The notes under the pieces are model-generated. The model was not told where the DNA came from and ran no database searches. It was given only the letters and a program-made list of their open reading frames with translations. Shown piece by piece: positions 1-12,851 of a DNA stretch of 64,000 nucleotides. Each line of letters opens with the position of its first letter. Positions within the stretch are counted from its first letter, which is position 1. Source of the stretch: Cordilura impudica. Taxonomy: Eukaryota > Arthropoda > Insecta > Diptera > Scathophagidae. The translations under genes were made by a program, and so were the position numbers. Location: contig OY821517.1 of NCBI GenBank assembly GCA_963682025.1, positions 297,983,844 through 298,047,843 on the forward strand, read 5' to 3'.

Positions 1-1430
1 TAGATCAATAACCTTTCAAGCAGTGACTAAGTGTGTTAAAACAGCTGATGTGTGTCAAATTAAGCAAAACAAAATATATAAATTATTTTTAAGTGCAAAC
101 AAATACTTTTTACTTTGCGGACCTTTAAACATTTTTTTTTACAAAATTTTCAAACTAAAATATTTTTGTCTTAAATTTAAAACTTGTAAATATAAATTTT
201 AGAAAATGAATGGGTGAAATCACAGAAATTCAAATATAAACGGAGTTGATTTTCACTATATCAGGTTGCATTAATGCAAAAAATATGGTGGCATTACAAA
301 TTTCAGAGTTATTTTTAAAGCTATTAGATGACAACAAAAAATTGATTATAAATAAACTATGTGCTAACTAAAAACTAAGGCTAATCGGTTGACTATTAAG
401 AACCTCGTTGAGCGCAACATGTAAGCAGCAGCTAACTTTTCATTATGAATTCGGGGAGTAAATATTTTATTACTTTGATGTAAGTTCTTTTTGATAATTG
501 TATACCAAAACAAACATGTTTTTATCTCTAGCTGTACTTGTAACTTCTTGTAACTTGATTTTACATTTAAAGATTACATTTAAAGATTATATTATAGCTT
601 TGTATATTAATAAAAATCGCTTGCCTATTACAACTCGAAGAAAAAGCTGCCTCGCTGTGCTATATTTAAATCTTAAAATTAATTTTGATCTATATATTTG
701 TATTTCCTTTATTGAGAACAAGTTTAAAATTAATAAAACTACATTGCTACCTTGCTGTGCTGTATAACAAATTTAAAATAAATTTTCTATATATATTGTA
801 TTTTATTAAAAAACAACTTTACGCAAAAAAAATTTAAATACTCATACTAAACAATCCTCTTTCTGGAAAATAAATTATTTATACAAAAATTTATTTAAAA
901 AATAGAATTCTCTTTGATAATAGACGGCCAGAATCAATAATGTTAATAAAACCTACTACGGAGGTTTTGCAGCTTTTTAAGACCTGGAGTGTACCAATGT
1001 AGCTTATAAAGTTTAGCTGAAATATTTAAAGAAATATTTTCATTGCATATTGCCAAACCAATACTTAAAAATTTTTCATAACATGATGGTGCTGATTTGC
1101 ACGAAAATATCGGTACAAAGACAACGAATTTATCGCATTTCCAACAGCAGTCTAGGTGACCAACTACCCTGCACGGCTCGACAGTGTTTCTTGAAAAAGA
1201 CGTTGTAAGTTTTTATACGACGCCTACCACCTCAGAATTATTTCCACTTCAGTAACTATAAATGGTAAGCTGAACAAGAAACAACTTCTTTATTTAAAAA
1301 AAAATCATGTGAGTCCGATCGCAGGGGAGAATGTGTAAACAAAAAATCAAACATAAGGCGTATCACTTATAGCAATCAACTGCAGGGGCTCTGCTAATAT
1401 AAAAATATTTATTATTATTTATTATTTTAA
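1..1430. other. AT-rich intergenic sequence, no gene seen
   Basis: No open frame here looks like a protein, and I recognise no repeat family. The short open frame at 498-767 has AT-driven composition and no motif. Confidence 0.5.
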
Positions 1431-1684
1431 CCGTTTAATTTGTAATTTTGAATTTTTCGTTTTTATTTTTTATTTTTAATTTTTCGTTTTTCATTTTTCA
1501 TTTTTAATTTTTCATTTTTTATTTTGCATTTTTTATTTTCAATTTTTAATTTTTTAATTTTAATTTTTCATTTTTTATTTTTCATTTTTCATTTTTTATT
1601 TTTCATTTTTAATTTTTTTCTTCATTTTTCATTTTTTATTTTCCAATTTTTATTTTTTCATTTTTCATTTTTTATTTTTCATTT
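1431..1684 (+). repeat. T-rich heptamer array (TTTTTCA / TTTTTAA type)
   Basis: Degenerate tandem units of about 7 bp, mostly TTTTTCA, TTTTTAA and TTTTTTA, all with the T-rich strand on top. The array resumes at 2462 after a DINE-1-like insertion, so the two parts were once continuous. Confidence 0.85.
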
Positions 1685-2461
1685 TTATACCCTATACCAC
1701 TATGTGGTTTGGGTATAATGACTTTGTGCTGCTGTTTGTAACAACCAAAAATATTCGTCCTAGAACCATCTTTAATTATACCGAACGACTCAGAATCACT
1801 TTTTGAATCGAAATAGCAATGTCCGTCCGTCCGTCCGTCTGTGTGTCCATGTAAAGTTTGTAATCAAACTACAGGTCGCAAATATGAATATATTTCGATG
1901 AAATTTGGTATATAAGCTTCCATTAGCCATGGGATGAACGCTGTTGAAATTGGTGAGAATCGGTCCATGTTCAGACCTAGCCCCCATACAAATTACCCAT
2001 ATGAAATCGACATAAATTGCCATAAGATCCAAATTGTCATACAGATCTTACTCAAATTGGGTTTGTATGTGTTCATTACATCCACTAATGAGTAGTCCAA
2101 AAATGATGCCTTTGACCCCATATAGAGCTGCTTCCCGATCTTCACTTAAATCTATTAAAAAACAAAAAAATTGCACTGATTCTTCTCAAATTTTGTTTGT
2201 ACATATTTTTGCAAAATACAAGAGACTTTACCAAACATGGTCAGGATTGGTCCATTTTTGGACCTAGTCCCTTAACAGATATAGCATCCGATATGAACTT
2301 TTTCATATCTGCAGCCAAAAAAAATAAATAAAAATCCCACTCAAATTTGGTTTTTGCTTATTTTCAATGTCCAGTTAGTTGGGCCTAAGAGATAGGGTTT
2401 CTAAACGCATGGTATAGGGTATCGTATAGTCGGTCTAGACCGACTATAATTTTCTTACTTG
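1685..2461 (+). mobile_element. DINE-1-like rolling-circle element, copy 1 (777 bp)
   Basis: Runs from TTATACCC to CTTACTTG and is a clean insertion in the T-rich array. Family hallmarks visible here are a 5' hairpin (TATACCACTATGTGGTTTGGG), a (GTCC)n microsatellite near 1819-1840, and a perfect 24-bp palindrome (TATAGTCGGTCT plus its reverse complement) about 13 bp before the 3' end. This layout matches what is known of Drosophila DINE-1/Helentron-derived elements. The assignment is by structure, not by database match. It has no protein gene; short open frames recur in all copies only because the DNA is repeated. Confidence 0.75.
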
Positions 2462-2872
2462 TTTATTTTCCATTTTAATTTTTTTTTTTTAATTTTTCAT
2501 TTTTTATTTTTCATTTTTCGTTTTTCATTTTTCGTTTTTCATTTTTTATTTTGCATTTTTCATTTTTAATTTTTAATTTTTAATTGATTTTTCATTTTTT
2601 ATTTTTTATTTTTAACTTTTAATTTATTTATTTTTCATTTTTTATTTTTCATTATTAATTTTTAATTTTTCGTTTTTCATTTTTCGTTTTTTATTTTTCA
2701 TTCTTTATTTTTCAAGTTTCAAGTTCCATTTTTTATTTTTCATTTTATATTTTTAATTTTTTATTTTTAATTTTTCATTTTTTATTTTTCATTTTTCATT
2801 TTTAATTTTTCATTTTTTATTTTTCATTTTTAATTTTATATTTTTCATTTTTTATTTTTCATTTTTAATTTT
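2462..2872 (+). repeat. T-rich heptamer array, continuation
   Basis: Continues the array from the other side of the DINE-1-like insertion, with TTTTTCA, TTTTTAA, TTTTTCG and TTTTTTA units. It is followed by a short imperfect repeat of GCTCACATGTTAC near 2930-2975. Confidence 0.8.
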
Positions 2873-3030
2873 CAAACATGTCATCATAATATCATAATTT
2901 TTTCACCAAACAATCACATTTTGTTTTACGGCTCACATATTACGCTCACATGTTACGCTTACATGTTACACTGTTTTTGAAATTTACCCTTCTGCACGTA
3001 TAGATGTTTACACATCAAAAAAAAAATTTT

Positions 3031-3772
3031 TTGTCGGTTCTAGACCGACTATACCATAGCCTATAACATGCGTTTTGAGACCCTTTCTCTTAGATCCAAC
3101 TAATTGGATATAGAAAATAAGCATAAACCAAATTTGAGTGGCGTTGTTATTAATTTTTTTGTCTTCGAATATGAAAAAGTTCATATCGGATGCTATATCT
3201 ATATGGGGACTAGGTCGAAAAATTTACTAATTATGACCATATTTGATAAGGTCACTTATTTTTTGCAAAAACATATATAAACCAAATTTGAGAAAAATGT
3301 GTGCAATATTTTTTTTTTAATAGATTTAATTGAAGATCGGGAAGCAGATTATGAGGGGGCTATGACTAAGATTTGTCCTAAAGAGCTTATTTGTGGATTA
3401 CTGATTAATGGATATAATATATGTACACAAACCCAATTTGACCAATATATATATTTTGGATATTATGGCAAGTTGAGTCGATCTCATAGGGGTCATTTGT
3501 ATGGGGACTAGGTCTGAACATGAACCGCTTTTTACCACTTTCAGCAGCGTTCATCTTATGGCCCAAAGAAGCTTATGTACTAAATTTCATAATAATATAT
3601 TCATATTTGGGACCTGTAGCTTGATTACAAAGTTTACGTGGACACACAGACGGACGGACGGACATCGCTAAATCGACTCAGAAAGCGATGGGTTCAGGTC
3701 AAATATTTTTGCAGTTACAAACATCAGCACAAAGTCATTATACCTTGGTCACATAGTGATATTGGGCATAAA
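3031..3772 (-). mobile_element. DINE-1-like element, copy 2, degenerate
   Basis: Starts in the 3' palindrome (GTCGGTTCTAGACCGAC) and ends near GTCACATAGTGATATTGGGCATAA, the decayed 5' hairpin. The CAAGTAAG terminus is missing and the body is clearly more diverged than copies 4-6. It contains (GGAC)n near 3650-3662. Confidence 0.7.
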
Positions 3773-3872
3773 AACAGATGAATATGATTGTGTTTATATT
3801 TAGGATTCATAACTGCTCTCTGATCTATCATCATTCTCCGACGATGTTGAATAAAATTCATTATAATTGTAA

Positions 3873-4249
3873 TCTATAATATTAATAGGCTAGGCGATTT
3901 CTTGTGACCGATGTTTTGTTCCACCGTTTTATCCTGGTTTTGACCAAACGTATATTATTTGAAAGGTATTTCTTTTTAGCCGTTTTGCAGATTTACAGAT
4001 TCTTAAATTTTTTCTTTTATTTTGAGAAAATTGCATTTAAAGTTGCTACTAATACATACATAAAATTATACAATGCTATGTGTGTGTTTATTAAATTTGT
4101 TAATGTGTTTGTAATAAAAATCAGTTTGTTTTTTGTGTTGATTTTTGAATTGGCTATAATTGATTAGCATACTTTTGGGGTCTTTATATAATGAAAAAAT
4201 AAAATTTCCTAGAATTTGAACTCGAATTTCGAGGGCTGGAATCTGCTAG
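3873..4249 (+). mobile_element. Non-autonomous Helitron, copy 1 (377 bp)
   Basis: Begins TCTATAATATTAATAGGCTA, ends CTGCTAG, and is flanked by A on the left and T on the right. A small hairpin (CTCGAATTTCGAG) sits about 12 bp before the terminal CTAG. TC at the 5' end, a hairpin plus CTRR at the 3' end, and insertion between A and T are the classical Helitron signature. No Rep/helicase gene is present in this or any other copy in the window. Confidence 0.8.
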
Positions 4250-5436
4250 TTATCATTAATATGACAATCTTTGGATCTCAACCATATATTTGATGCTATC
4301 TGAGAAAAAGAGGTTTAAATTGCTATGCATTATTTATATTGCATAGTTAGTTTGATGACAATTGCTGGTTAGAGCAAAACTTTATCAATATAAATTTTTT
4401 TTATTGTATTGAAAATTTTGTATGGTTTTTTAATTTTTTTTTTTTTTTGCGTCGGGTGGAGAAATCGCACTTGAAACTTTTTTCGTATCTTCGAAGATCC
4501 CTACTGAAATTTGGGACTCTACATTTTTCTTGAATATATTACACCAGAAATGCACGTAGTTATGGTATAATTTTGGACATTTTGGAAATAAGGGCCTAAA
4601 AGACCCACTTCAACCCACTCGAGGGTTGAAATGTGCTAAAAAAAAAATAATCACCGATCAATTTTATGGAACAAATGACTCGTTAGTCAGAGAACTCGTT
4701 AGTCATATATTTTAATTTTTATGAACCAAACTTTTCTCGATAAAAAAAATTTTCAAACCGCGATTTCGCGAAAGTTCTGCCTAAGAGCCCCAAATGATAT
4801 ATCACATTATTGTGTACTTACCAAGTACTTTCAATCGATGATAAAGATTTGCGTGCGCAAAGCAAAAAGTCTGGATTTGTCGCATAGTGTAATATATGAT
4901 ATGCGATCGGGTGAAGAAGAAAAACACCTCGCCGAAAATTCAGTTGTCGATTGAATATGTAATAGACCTGCGTCTAAAATTATTTATTTTATAAGTTCAA
5001 AAATTTTTCGAAGCGGATTATCACCAGTCCACAAGCCAGTCGACAACGATGTATTCAGGATTTGAAAAATGCTTCTGTTTAACATAATGATTTCAAACAT
5101 TTATGTACTATTTCCAAAAATGTTAAATTTTTAAAACTTTGATATAGGAGAGTTGAAGCAGAATGTGTCATATATATTATGGCCCTTATTATGAGGTGCA
5201 TTAGATCTTCCATCCTCGCTGGCTATCGAACATCCACTATGGAATGTCAAATTCGTATTATGAGCTAGCAGCAAGGTCAAAAATTTAGTTGTACATAAAT
5301 ACAACGAATTTTCAATCGAACACAATTTTGCTTTCGATGCTAGATGGTAGTTTGTAAAACTTACTGAAAATTTAAGTTGTAAATTATTTTAATTTTATGA
5401 GATTGATCTGCGTTAAACTCCGAAAAACAATAAAAA
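4250..5436. other. AT-rich intergenic sequence, no gene seen
   Basis: No convincing open frame or known repeat. The frames at 4721-4954 and 5131-5325 lack recognisable motifs and are probably chance. Confidence 0.45.
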
Positions 5437-6220
5437 CAAGTAAGAAAATTATATTCGGTCTAGACCGACTATACGATACCCTATACCATGCGTTTAGAAA
5501 CCCTATCTCTTAGGCCCAACTAACTGGACATTGAAAATAAGCAAAAACCAAATTTGAGTGGGATTTTTATTAATTTTTTTGGCTGCAGATATGAAAAAGT
5601 TCATATCGGATGCTATATCTATAAAGGGACTAGGTCCAAAAATGGACCGATCCTGATCATGTTTGGTAAAGTCTCTTGTATTTTGCAAAAATATGTACAA
5701 ACAAAATTTGAGAAGAATCAGTGCAATATTTTTGTTTTTTAACAGATTTAAGTGAAAATCGGGAAGCAGTTCTATATGGGGTCAAAGGGATCATTTTTGG
5801 ACTACTCATTAGTGGATGTAATGAACGCATACAAACCCAATTTGAGTAAGATCTATATGACAATTTGGATCTTATGGAAATTTATGTCGATTTCATATGG
5901 GTAATTTGTATGGGGGCTAGGTCTGAACATGGACCGATTCTCACCAGTTTCAATAGCGTTCATCCCATGGCCGATAAAAGCTTATGTACAAAATTTCATC
6001 AAAATTCATTCATATTTGCGACCTGCAGTTTGATTACAAGCTTTACATGGACACACAGACGGACGGACGGACGGACGGACGGACATTGTTAAATCAACTC
6101 AGAAAGTGATTCTGATTCGATGGGTATAATTAAAGATGGGTCTAGGTCAAATATTTTTGGTTGTTACAAACAGCAGCACAAAGTCATTATACCCAAACCA
6201 CGTAGTGGTATAGGGTATAA
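5437..6220 (-). mobile_element. DINE-1-like element, copy 3 (784 bp)
   Basis: Complete copy from CAAGTAAG to GGGTATAA. The GTCGG...CCGAC palindrome follows the left end (it reads ATATTCGG here, a small change). It carries six GGAC units near 6055-6084, longer than in copy 1. It lies in sequence I cannot otherwise classify. Confidence 0.75.
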
Positions 6221-8237
6221 TAAGAACTATAAAACGGAAAATACAGTTAAAAAAGCTATAACTACAATCTTAAGTTACTGAAATAAACAAATAATACGTT
6301 AAGTAAAATAATATATTTTAAATAATTTTAAAAAACTTATACTAGATATTACTTCGAAAAATCTGAAAAATTTTTTGCCCTGGGTAAACAACTATTTCTC
6401 ATTTCTACACAAACGAATGAAAAATTATAATACTTAATTTTAATGTCAATGATGAGATGGTGGAAAATTTCTTTAAAAGATTTTAAACCTTTTTGAATTC
6501 TTTATAGTCAAGGAATACAATCTTAGAATTTGATAACAAACAAATATGAAAATATTAATGTTTTTGCTGCTGCCTTTTACAAAGCCCATTGGAATTGAAA
6601 TCAGAAAATAAAAGTCGTTAAAAACTTCTTGCACTTTAAATAGTTTATACACAAACTATAAATGTATTATTATTCCAATAAGTTAACAATTTTTTCTTTT
6701 GCCTTCTGACATGATATTTGATATTTACCTTTAGTCAGAATGAATTAAAAAGTTTTTTGTTTTAAAAAGTATCAACCTCGGTGGAGAAGAATAAAAATAT
6801 AAATTAGAAAAGTGATTTTTTTTATTTTACTACTTTAATTTATTTTAATTAAGTTAATTTTAAAAAAAATATTTTTTCCGACTTTTTCAGTATAAATTGG
6901 GACTAAAATTTATTATTTTGCAATCAGAGCCAAAGATTTTTTTTATATCAGCAGGAATAATATATATCTGAATATCCGCGTGTGTCGTAAAATCGTAAAT
7001 TTTCTGGAGAGCCAATAAAAATTTCATTTCAATTTACGGGCTTGTTATAAAGTTTTTATAATTTTTTATTTAACAGTCCTGTACATACTTAAACTTAATA
7101 TAAAATTAAGAGTCAAAGGTCTTTAGAGGAGCAGATCCTAAAAAAGCACGAAAATCAAAATGTAAATTTCACTTAAAGTATGTGCAGAAAAAACAACTTA
7201 TGTCGACATACGTCTCACAATGGGGCCTTTTGACTTTTTTGCGTTGCAAAAATCACAACTTTTAAACTAATTAAGATATTTTAAATATAAGAAATGATTT
7301 TGAAATACGACTTCTTTAACTTCAAAATCAGTTTTGGCGAAGGGTGCTTCAATATATCCTATCATAATTCAACATTATTTTGTTGCTAATATTACACGTT
7401 GCAATTATAAAGATAATGTGCTGAAATTTGGAACTTTAAGTGTTTTTGACCCATGTTTGGACCTAGTCCCCATACAAACTTTCCTTAAAAATTGGTTTTA
7501 AAGCCGCTGAATGTAGCAAATGTTATTCCATTGGGATGAAATTTTAACCATAAGAGTTTATTAGGCAAGTGACGAGATCTATAAAAAAATTTTTGAAATC
7601 GGTTCATGTTTGGACCTAGTTCCCGTACAAATTTTCATCAAAATTTGGTTAAAATGCAACAAAAGATGACAAATTTGTTAATTTCTGTATTATATAAAAA
7701 ATTAGTGCAAAAAACACTGTAAAATTTTAATGAAGTCGACCCCCTTTTTTTGTAAAGAAAAAAACTCAAAGTTCTCAAAATTCCAAATTTCGAAACGAAA
7801 TTTTATTAATTGACGACTCAAAGGACTTATAATTTCACAATACATATTGTTTAAATAGGAGAGTCTAGAAAAAAACACTCTAATATAACATGTCAAATTA
7901 TTTTTTTTATTAATATTACAGATATTACTACACATTTTTTAAATATTTTTAATATTAATACATTAATGATAAAGATATTAAGTTATTTAGTATATTTTAT
8001 TTTAATCCTAGCATAATTTTTTTATTAGTTAGTCCTCTTTAAAATAGTCATTAACATTGGGAGCGATATCTAATAGACTTAACATATCGGAGCTATAATT
8101 ATGTTCTTCCAAACACTTTCGAGATCTTACATGTCTTCGTGAATATTTTAAAGTTCCTCATTATTCGTTCTTTTAAATTTCGTTGTTTTAAATTTTTAAG
8201 TGCAAATTTTTTATTGCGTTAAATTCATTTTTTCAGC
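6221..8237. other. AT-rich sequence with a faint DINE-like trace
   Basis: No gene seen. Two related blocks at about 7447-7480 and 7606-7640 share the phrase CATGTTTGGACCTAGTYCCC with the DINE-1-like core, which suggests an old internal duplication of a distant relative. The remainder is unrecognised. Confidence 0.4.
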
Positions 8238-9775
8238 TGGCATCACACACAAATGATCCAAAGCTAATAAAAGACAACTTATTCAAAAGAATATGAAATA
8301 TAACATTAATTCTATTAATTTTGGCGTATTTAAAGATGATTTACTGTGCGATTCAAATTGTTTTCTGTAATCACTTACGACTTGCAATAAGTATTTCTTT
8401 TCTTTAATTTTATATTATTATATTAATTTTGCATTTCATATTCTTTTGAATAAAATGTCTATTATTAGCTTTGGGTCATTCGTGGGTCTTCTTATTTTAT
8501 TTTATTATTTTATTCAAAATTGGTTAAAAGTTGTTTTAATTTATATTCGTGAGCAATAAGCTGATAATTGCTACAAAGATATATCACAATGGATTATTTT
8601 GATCCCAGGAGCACTGTAGGGTTAAATAGATAAAAATTAACCGAATTATTTTTTTTAAATTCTAAATAGTGGTTTCATCGAGTTTAATAGAAAAACTCGT
8701 TTTCGGTAATTTTTATTTAAAAATATCTTAAAATCCAAAGCTGGCCTTGGCAAATAATGAGTTAACGTTCTCGGATTTATCTCAAATTTTAGAAACGGAA
8801 GTTCTACACATTTAGTTATTATATTTTAAGCGTCGCATCTAAAAATTCAATAGCACTTCAAAATATTTGAATTTTTTGAATAAATTGTTTTTTATTAGCT
8901 TGGGGTCATAAGTGCCCCAATTCCAAAAGGGTTAATGGGGTCATAATATTTTTTTTTCCGAATACCTAGGCTATTAAGATAAAATATAATATTTAAAATT
9001 AAAAAAGTGATGAATTTTTAATACAAAGTATTTAGAAAGGGTATATTTACAGAATATTTTACAAAAATCCCATTTTCTCGAAATCCGCAAAAATCAAATC
9101 CTGGTCAAAAAAATTCTGGCATAGGGATTTACCTAAAGATTCACACAGTTAATTTCTAACATATAATTAATAAGACCTTAAAGAGCTAGATAAATTTTTT
9201 TAAATTTTGTTTAAGAAAATTTTTCAAAACTTGAAAAAGGAGTTTTCAAAATTTTATCCAAGAATTTTCCATTTTCGGTCTCAATGCTTAATAGGTTAAC
9301 AAGGTGGTAATAAAACAATACGTCATATCTGAGTACTTACAGGTATAGAGACTAAAACAAAATGTTGGTTTTAAAAAATTTGTTAAAGTTGAAAAAAATC
9401 CATCAAATTTCATGATCTAGTTTTTTTTTGGCACAAAAGTGGTCTGGGGCATTTTCTATTTCTTGGCGAGTTTTTATTCGATTTTTAAGTTTTATAGCTT
9501 TTTGGAAACAAAATTTAATACTGTTTCCGACTTAGATAACAATTTGTCGGAAAAATTAAACTATAGAACGAAATTTTCGTAAAATCTGGAAAAAAAAAAA
9601 AGTCATATTTTCCCCATATAAAACACACTTGAAATTTTGAATCGCGTTGGGCCACCTCAAAATGTTTTTTGATTGGCCCAAAACTTTGTATTTTTCACTT
9701 TTTTTTTGCTTCGCATATTTCTAGGGGGTGCGACCGAGAGTATCAACACTTTTTTAGTAAGGGTCACCCTAATGT
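8238..9775. mobile_element. Fold-back element family, half copy 1
   Basis: Matches the right arm and centre of the complete element at 17495-20212. Shared phrases include AGCTGGCCTTGGCAAATAATG, GGTCATAAGTGCCCCAATTCC and GGGGTGCGACCGAGAG. The centre forms its own palindrome: the phrase around GATCCAAAGCTAATAAAAGAC near 8256 returns inverted near 8460-8480. No transposase frame is visible, so the superfamily is open. Confidence 0.65.
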
Positions 9776-10295
9776 CCATATTAACTCATCCAAATCTAAG
9801 TTACTCCTCTTTTCACTTTACGCAAATGATCTCCCAAATCAACTACATTAGTGTAAGGTATGAATGTATGCATCTGATATTCAACAATGTGTAGAAATTT
9901 TGAATCAGGTATTACAACAAGTATAATTTTGGGCTACAGCAAATGGTCTCAGCATAAATCCTCAAAAATCAAAATGCCTGGATACTCAAAAACAATCTAG
10001 CATATATTTAAATAATCAACTGATAGCCACTGTAAATTCGGCAAAAAAAAAACTTGGAATATTATTCAATAAAAGTCTCACATGGACTGAACACATTAAT
10101 TACGCTTGTGGAAGAACGTTTTCAATGCTCCCAATTTCTTTGGTCAACACAACACTGCACTCGTGCCAAGATTAGAATGTTTCTTGCAAAAACCTATTTA
10201 ATACCAATTCTAATGTATAGATGCGAATTGTAGGCAAAATCTGATGCTTTAAGTAGTAAAAAACTAAATCGCATATTTAAAACTATCTGCTGATA
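9776..10295 (+). pseudogene. Decayed reverse-transcriptase gene of a non-LTR retrotransposon, 5' part
   Basis: Conceptual reading in shifting frames gives LFSLYANDLPNQ (a decayed YADD-type active-site region), WATANGLSINPQKSKC, KKLGILFNKSLTWTEHIN and, in broken frames, traces of the following RT/thumb region. These are the order and spacing expected of a non-LTR reverse transcriptase (palm then thumb). Several stops and frameshifts show it is dead. It starts right at the edge of the fold-back element and is cut at its 3' side by a Helitron at 10296; the gene resumes at 13793. The clade is uncertain. Confidence 0.7.
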
Positions 10296-10410
10296 CTAGC
10301 AGATTCCAGCCCTCGAAATTCGAGTGCAAATTCTAGGAAATTCTATTTTTTCATTAAATAAAGACCCTAAAGTTATGCTAATCAATTCACAAATCAACAC
10401 ACACAAAAAA

Positions 10411-11190
10411 CAAGTAAGAAAATTATAGTCGGTCTAGACCGACTATACGATACCCTATACCATGCGTTTAGAAACCCTATCTCTTAGGCCCAACTAACTG
10501 GACATAGAAAATAAGCAAAAACCAAATTTGAGTGGGATTTTTATTAATTTTTTTGGTTGTAGATATGAAAAAGTTCATATCGGATGCTATATCTATATGG
10601 AGACTAGGTCCAAAAATGGACCGATCCTGATCATGTTTGGTAAAGTCTCTTGTATTTTCCAAAAATATATACAAACAAAATTTGAGAAGAATCAGTGCAA
10701 TATTTTTGTTTTTTAATAGATTTAAGTGAAGATCGGGAAGCAGCTCTATATGGGGTCAAAGGGATCATTTTTGGACTACTCATTAATGGATCTAATGAAC
10801 GCATATAAACCCAATTTGAGTAAGATCTATATGACAATTTGGATCTTATGACAATTTATGTCGATTTCATATGGGTAATTTGTATGGGGACTAGGTTTGA
10901 ACATGGACCGATTCTCACCAATTTCAATAGCGTTCATCATATGGCCGATAAAAGCTTATGTGCCAAATTTCATCAAAATACATTCATATTCGCGACCTGC
11001 AGTTTGATTACAAGCTTTACATGGACACACAGACGGACGGACGGACGGACGGACATTGTTAAATCAGCTCAGAAAGTGATTCTGATTCGATCGGTATAAT
11101 TAACGATGGGTCTAGGTCAAATATTTTTGGTTGTTACAAACAGCAGCACAAAGTCATTATACCCAAACCACATAGTGGTATAGGGTATAA
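10411..11190 (-). mobile_element. DINE-1-like element, copy 4
   Basis: Complete, CAAGTAAG to GGGTATAA, 780 bp. It is inserted in Helitron sequence after CACACAAAAAA. It differs from copies 5 and 6 by keeping the intact GTCTAGAC palindrome centre, where they have GTCTAAAC. Confidence 0.78.
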
Positions 11191-11228
11191 CAAACTCATT
11201 TTAATTATAAACACATTAACAAATTTAA

Positions 11229-12008
11229 CAAGTAAGAAAATTATAGTCGGTCTAAACCCACTATACGATACCCTATACCATGCGTTTAGAGACCCTATCT
11301 CTTAGGCCCAACTAACTGGATATAGAAAATAAGCAAAAACCAAATTTGAGTGGGATTTTTATTAATCTTTTTGGCTGCAGATATGAAAAAGTTCATATCG
11401 GATGCTATATCTATATAGGGACTTGGTCCAAAAATGGACCGATCCTGATCATGTTTGGTAAAGTCTCTTGTATTTTGCAAAAATATATACAAACAAAATT
11501 TGAGAAGAATCAGTGCAATATTTTTGTTTTTTAATAGATTTAAGTGAAGATCGGGAAGCAGCTCTATATGGGGTCAAAGGGATCATTTTTGGACTACTCA
11601 TTAATGGATGTAATGAACGCATATAAACCCAATTTGAGTAAGATCTATATGACAATTTGGATCTTATGGCAATTTATGTCGATTTCATATGGGTAATTTG
11701 TATGGGGGCTAGGTCTGAACATGGACCGATTCTCACCAGTTTCAATAGCGTTCATCCCATGGCCGATAAAAGCCTATGTGCCAAATTTCATCAAAATACA
11801 TTCATATTTGCGACCTGCAGTTTGATTACAAGCTTTACATGGACACACAGACGGACGGACGGACGGACGGACATTGTTAAATCAGCTCAGAAAGTGATTC
11901 TGATTCGATCGGTATAATTAACGATGGGTCTAGGTCAAATATTTTTGGTTGTTACAAACAGCAGCACAAAGTCATTATACCCAAACCACATAGTGGTATA
12001 GGGTATAA
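11229..12008 (-). mobile_element. DINE-1-like element, copy 5
   Basis: Complete and almost identical to copy 6. Both read GTCTAAACCCACTATACG in the 3' palindrome, which destroys its symmetry, so this lineage multiplied by tandem duplication here rather than by separate insertion. Confidence 0.78.
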
Positions 12009-12046
12009 CAAACTCATTTTAATTATAAACACATTAACAAATTTAA

Positions 12047-12826
12047 CAAGTAAGAAAATTATAGTCGGTCTAAACCCACTATACGATACCCTATACCATG
12101 CGTTTAGAGACCCTATCTCTTAGGCCCAACTAACTGGATATAGAAAATAAGCAAAAACCAAATTTGAGTGGGATTTTTATTAATTTTTTTGGCTGCAGAT
12201 ATGAAAAAGTTCATATCGGATGCTATATCTATATAGGGACTTGGTCCAAAAATGGACCGATCCTGATCATGTTTGGTAAAGTCTCTTGTATTTTGCAAAA
12301 ATATATACAAACAAAATTTGAGAAGAATCAGTGCAATATTTTTGTTTTTTAATAGATTTAAGTGAAGATCGGGAAGCAGCTCTATATGGGGTCAAAGGGA
12401 TCATTTTTGGACTACTCATTAATGGATGTAATGAACGCATATAAACCCAATTTGAGTAAGATCTATATGACAATTTGGATCTTATGGCAATTTATGTCGA
12501 TTTCATATGGGTAATTTGTATGGGGGCTAGGTCTGAACATGGACCGATTCTCACCAGTTTCAATAGCGTTCATCCCATGGCCGATAAAAGCCTATGTGCC
12601 AAATTTCATCAAAATACATTCATATTTGCGACCTGCAGTTTGATTACAAGCTTTACATGGACACACAGACGGACGGACGGACGGACGGACATTTTTAAAT
12701 CAACTCAGAAAGTGATTCTGATTCGATCGGTATAATTAAAGATGGATCTAGGTCAAATATTTTTGGTTGTTACAAACAGCAGCACAAAGTCATTATACCC
12801 AAACCACATAGAGGTATAGGGTATAA
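12047..12826 (-). mobile_element. DINE-1-like element, copy 6
   Basis: Complete third unit of the tandem array. After its GGGTATAA end the Helitron continues normally (TAAACACGCACATAGC), which places this end at the true insertion border between A and T. Confidence 0.78.
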
Positions 12827-12851
12827 TAAACACGCACATAGCATTGTATAA

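Larger units (their letters stand above)
10411..12826. repeat. Tandem array of three DINE-1-like units, 818-bp period
   Basis: Equivalent positions recur at intervals of exactly 818 bp (for example 10477, 11295 and 12113). Each period is one 780-bp element plus the same 38-bp piece of Helitron sequence (starts CAAACTCATTTTAATTATAA). Copies 5 and 6 share private changes, so the last duplication is the most recent. Unequal exchange between two nearby insertions would give this structure. Confidence 0.85.

Noticed and set aside
498..767. 89-codon open frame near the left edge
   Set aside because: No motif, AT-driven codons and no promoter, splice or repeat context to support it.
1819..1840. (GTCC)n tract as an independent microsatellite
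   Set aside because: It occurs at the same internal position in every complete DINE-1-like copy, so it belongs to the element.
10839..11099. Conserved 60-90-codon open frames repeated in the DINE-1-like copies (MDLMAIYVDFIWVICMG and others)
   Set aside because: They are shared because the DNA is repetitive. Frames overlap on both strands, break in older copies, and show no protein motif.
11190..12826. Regular repeat-spacer pattern that could suggest CRISPR
   Set aside because: The repeats are 780-bp transposons and the spacers are identical; the setting is eukaryotic.
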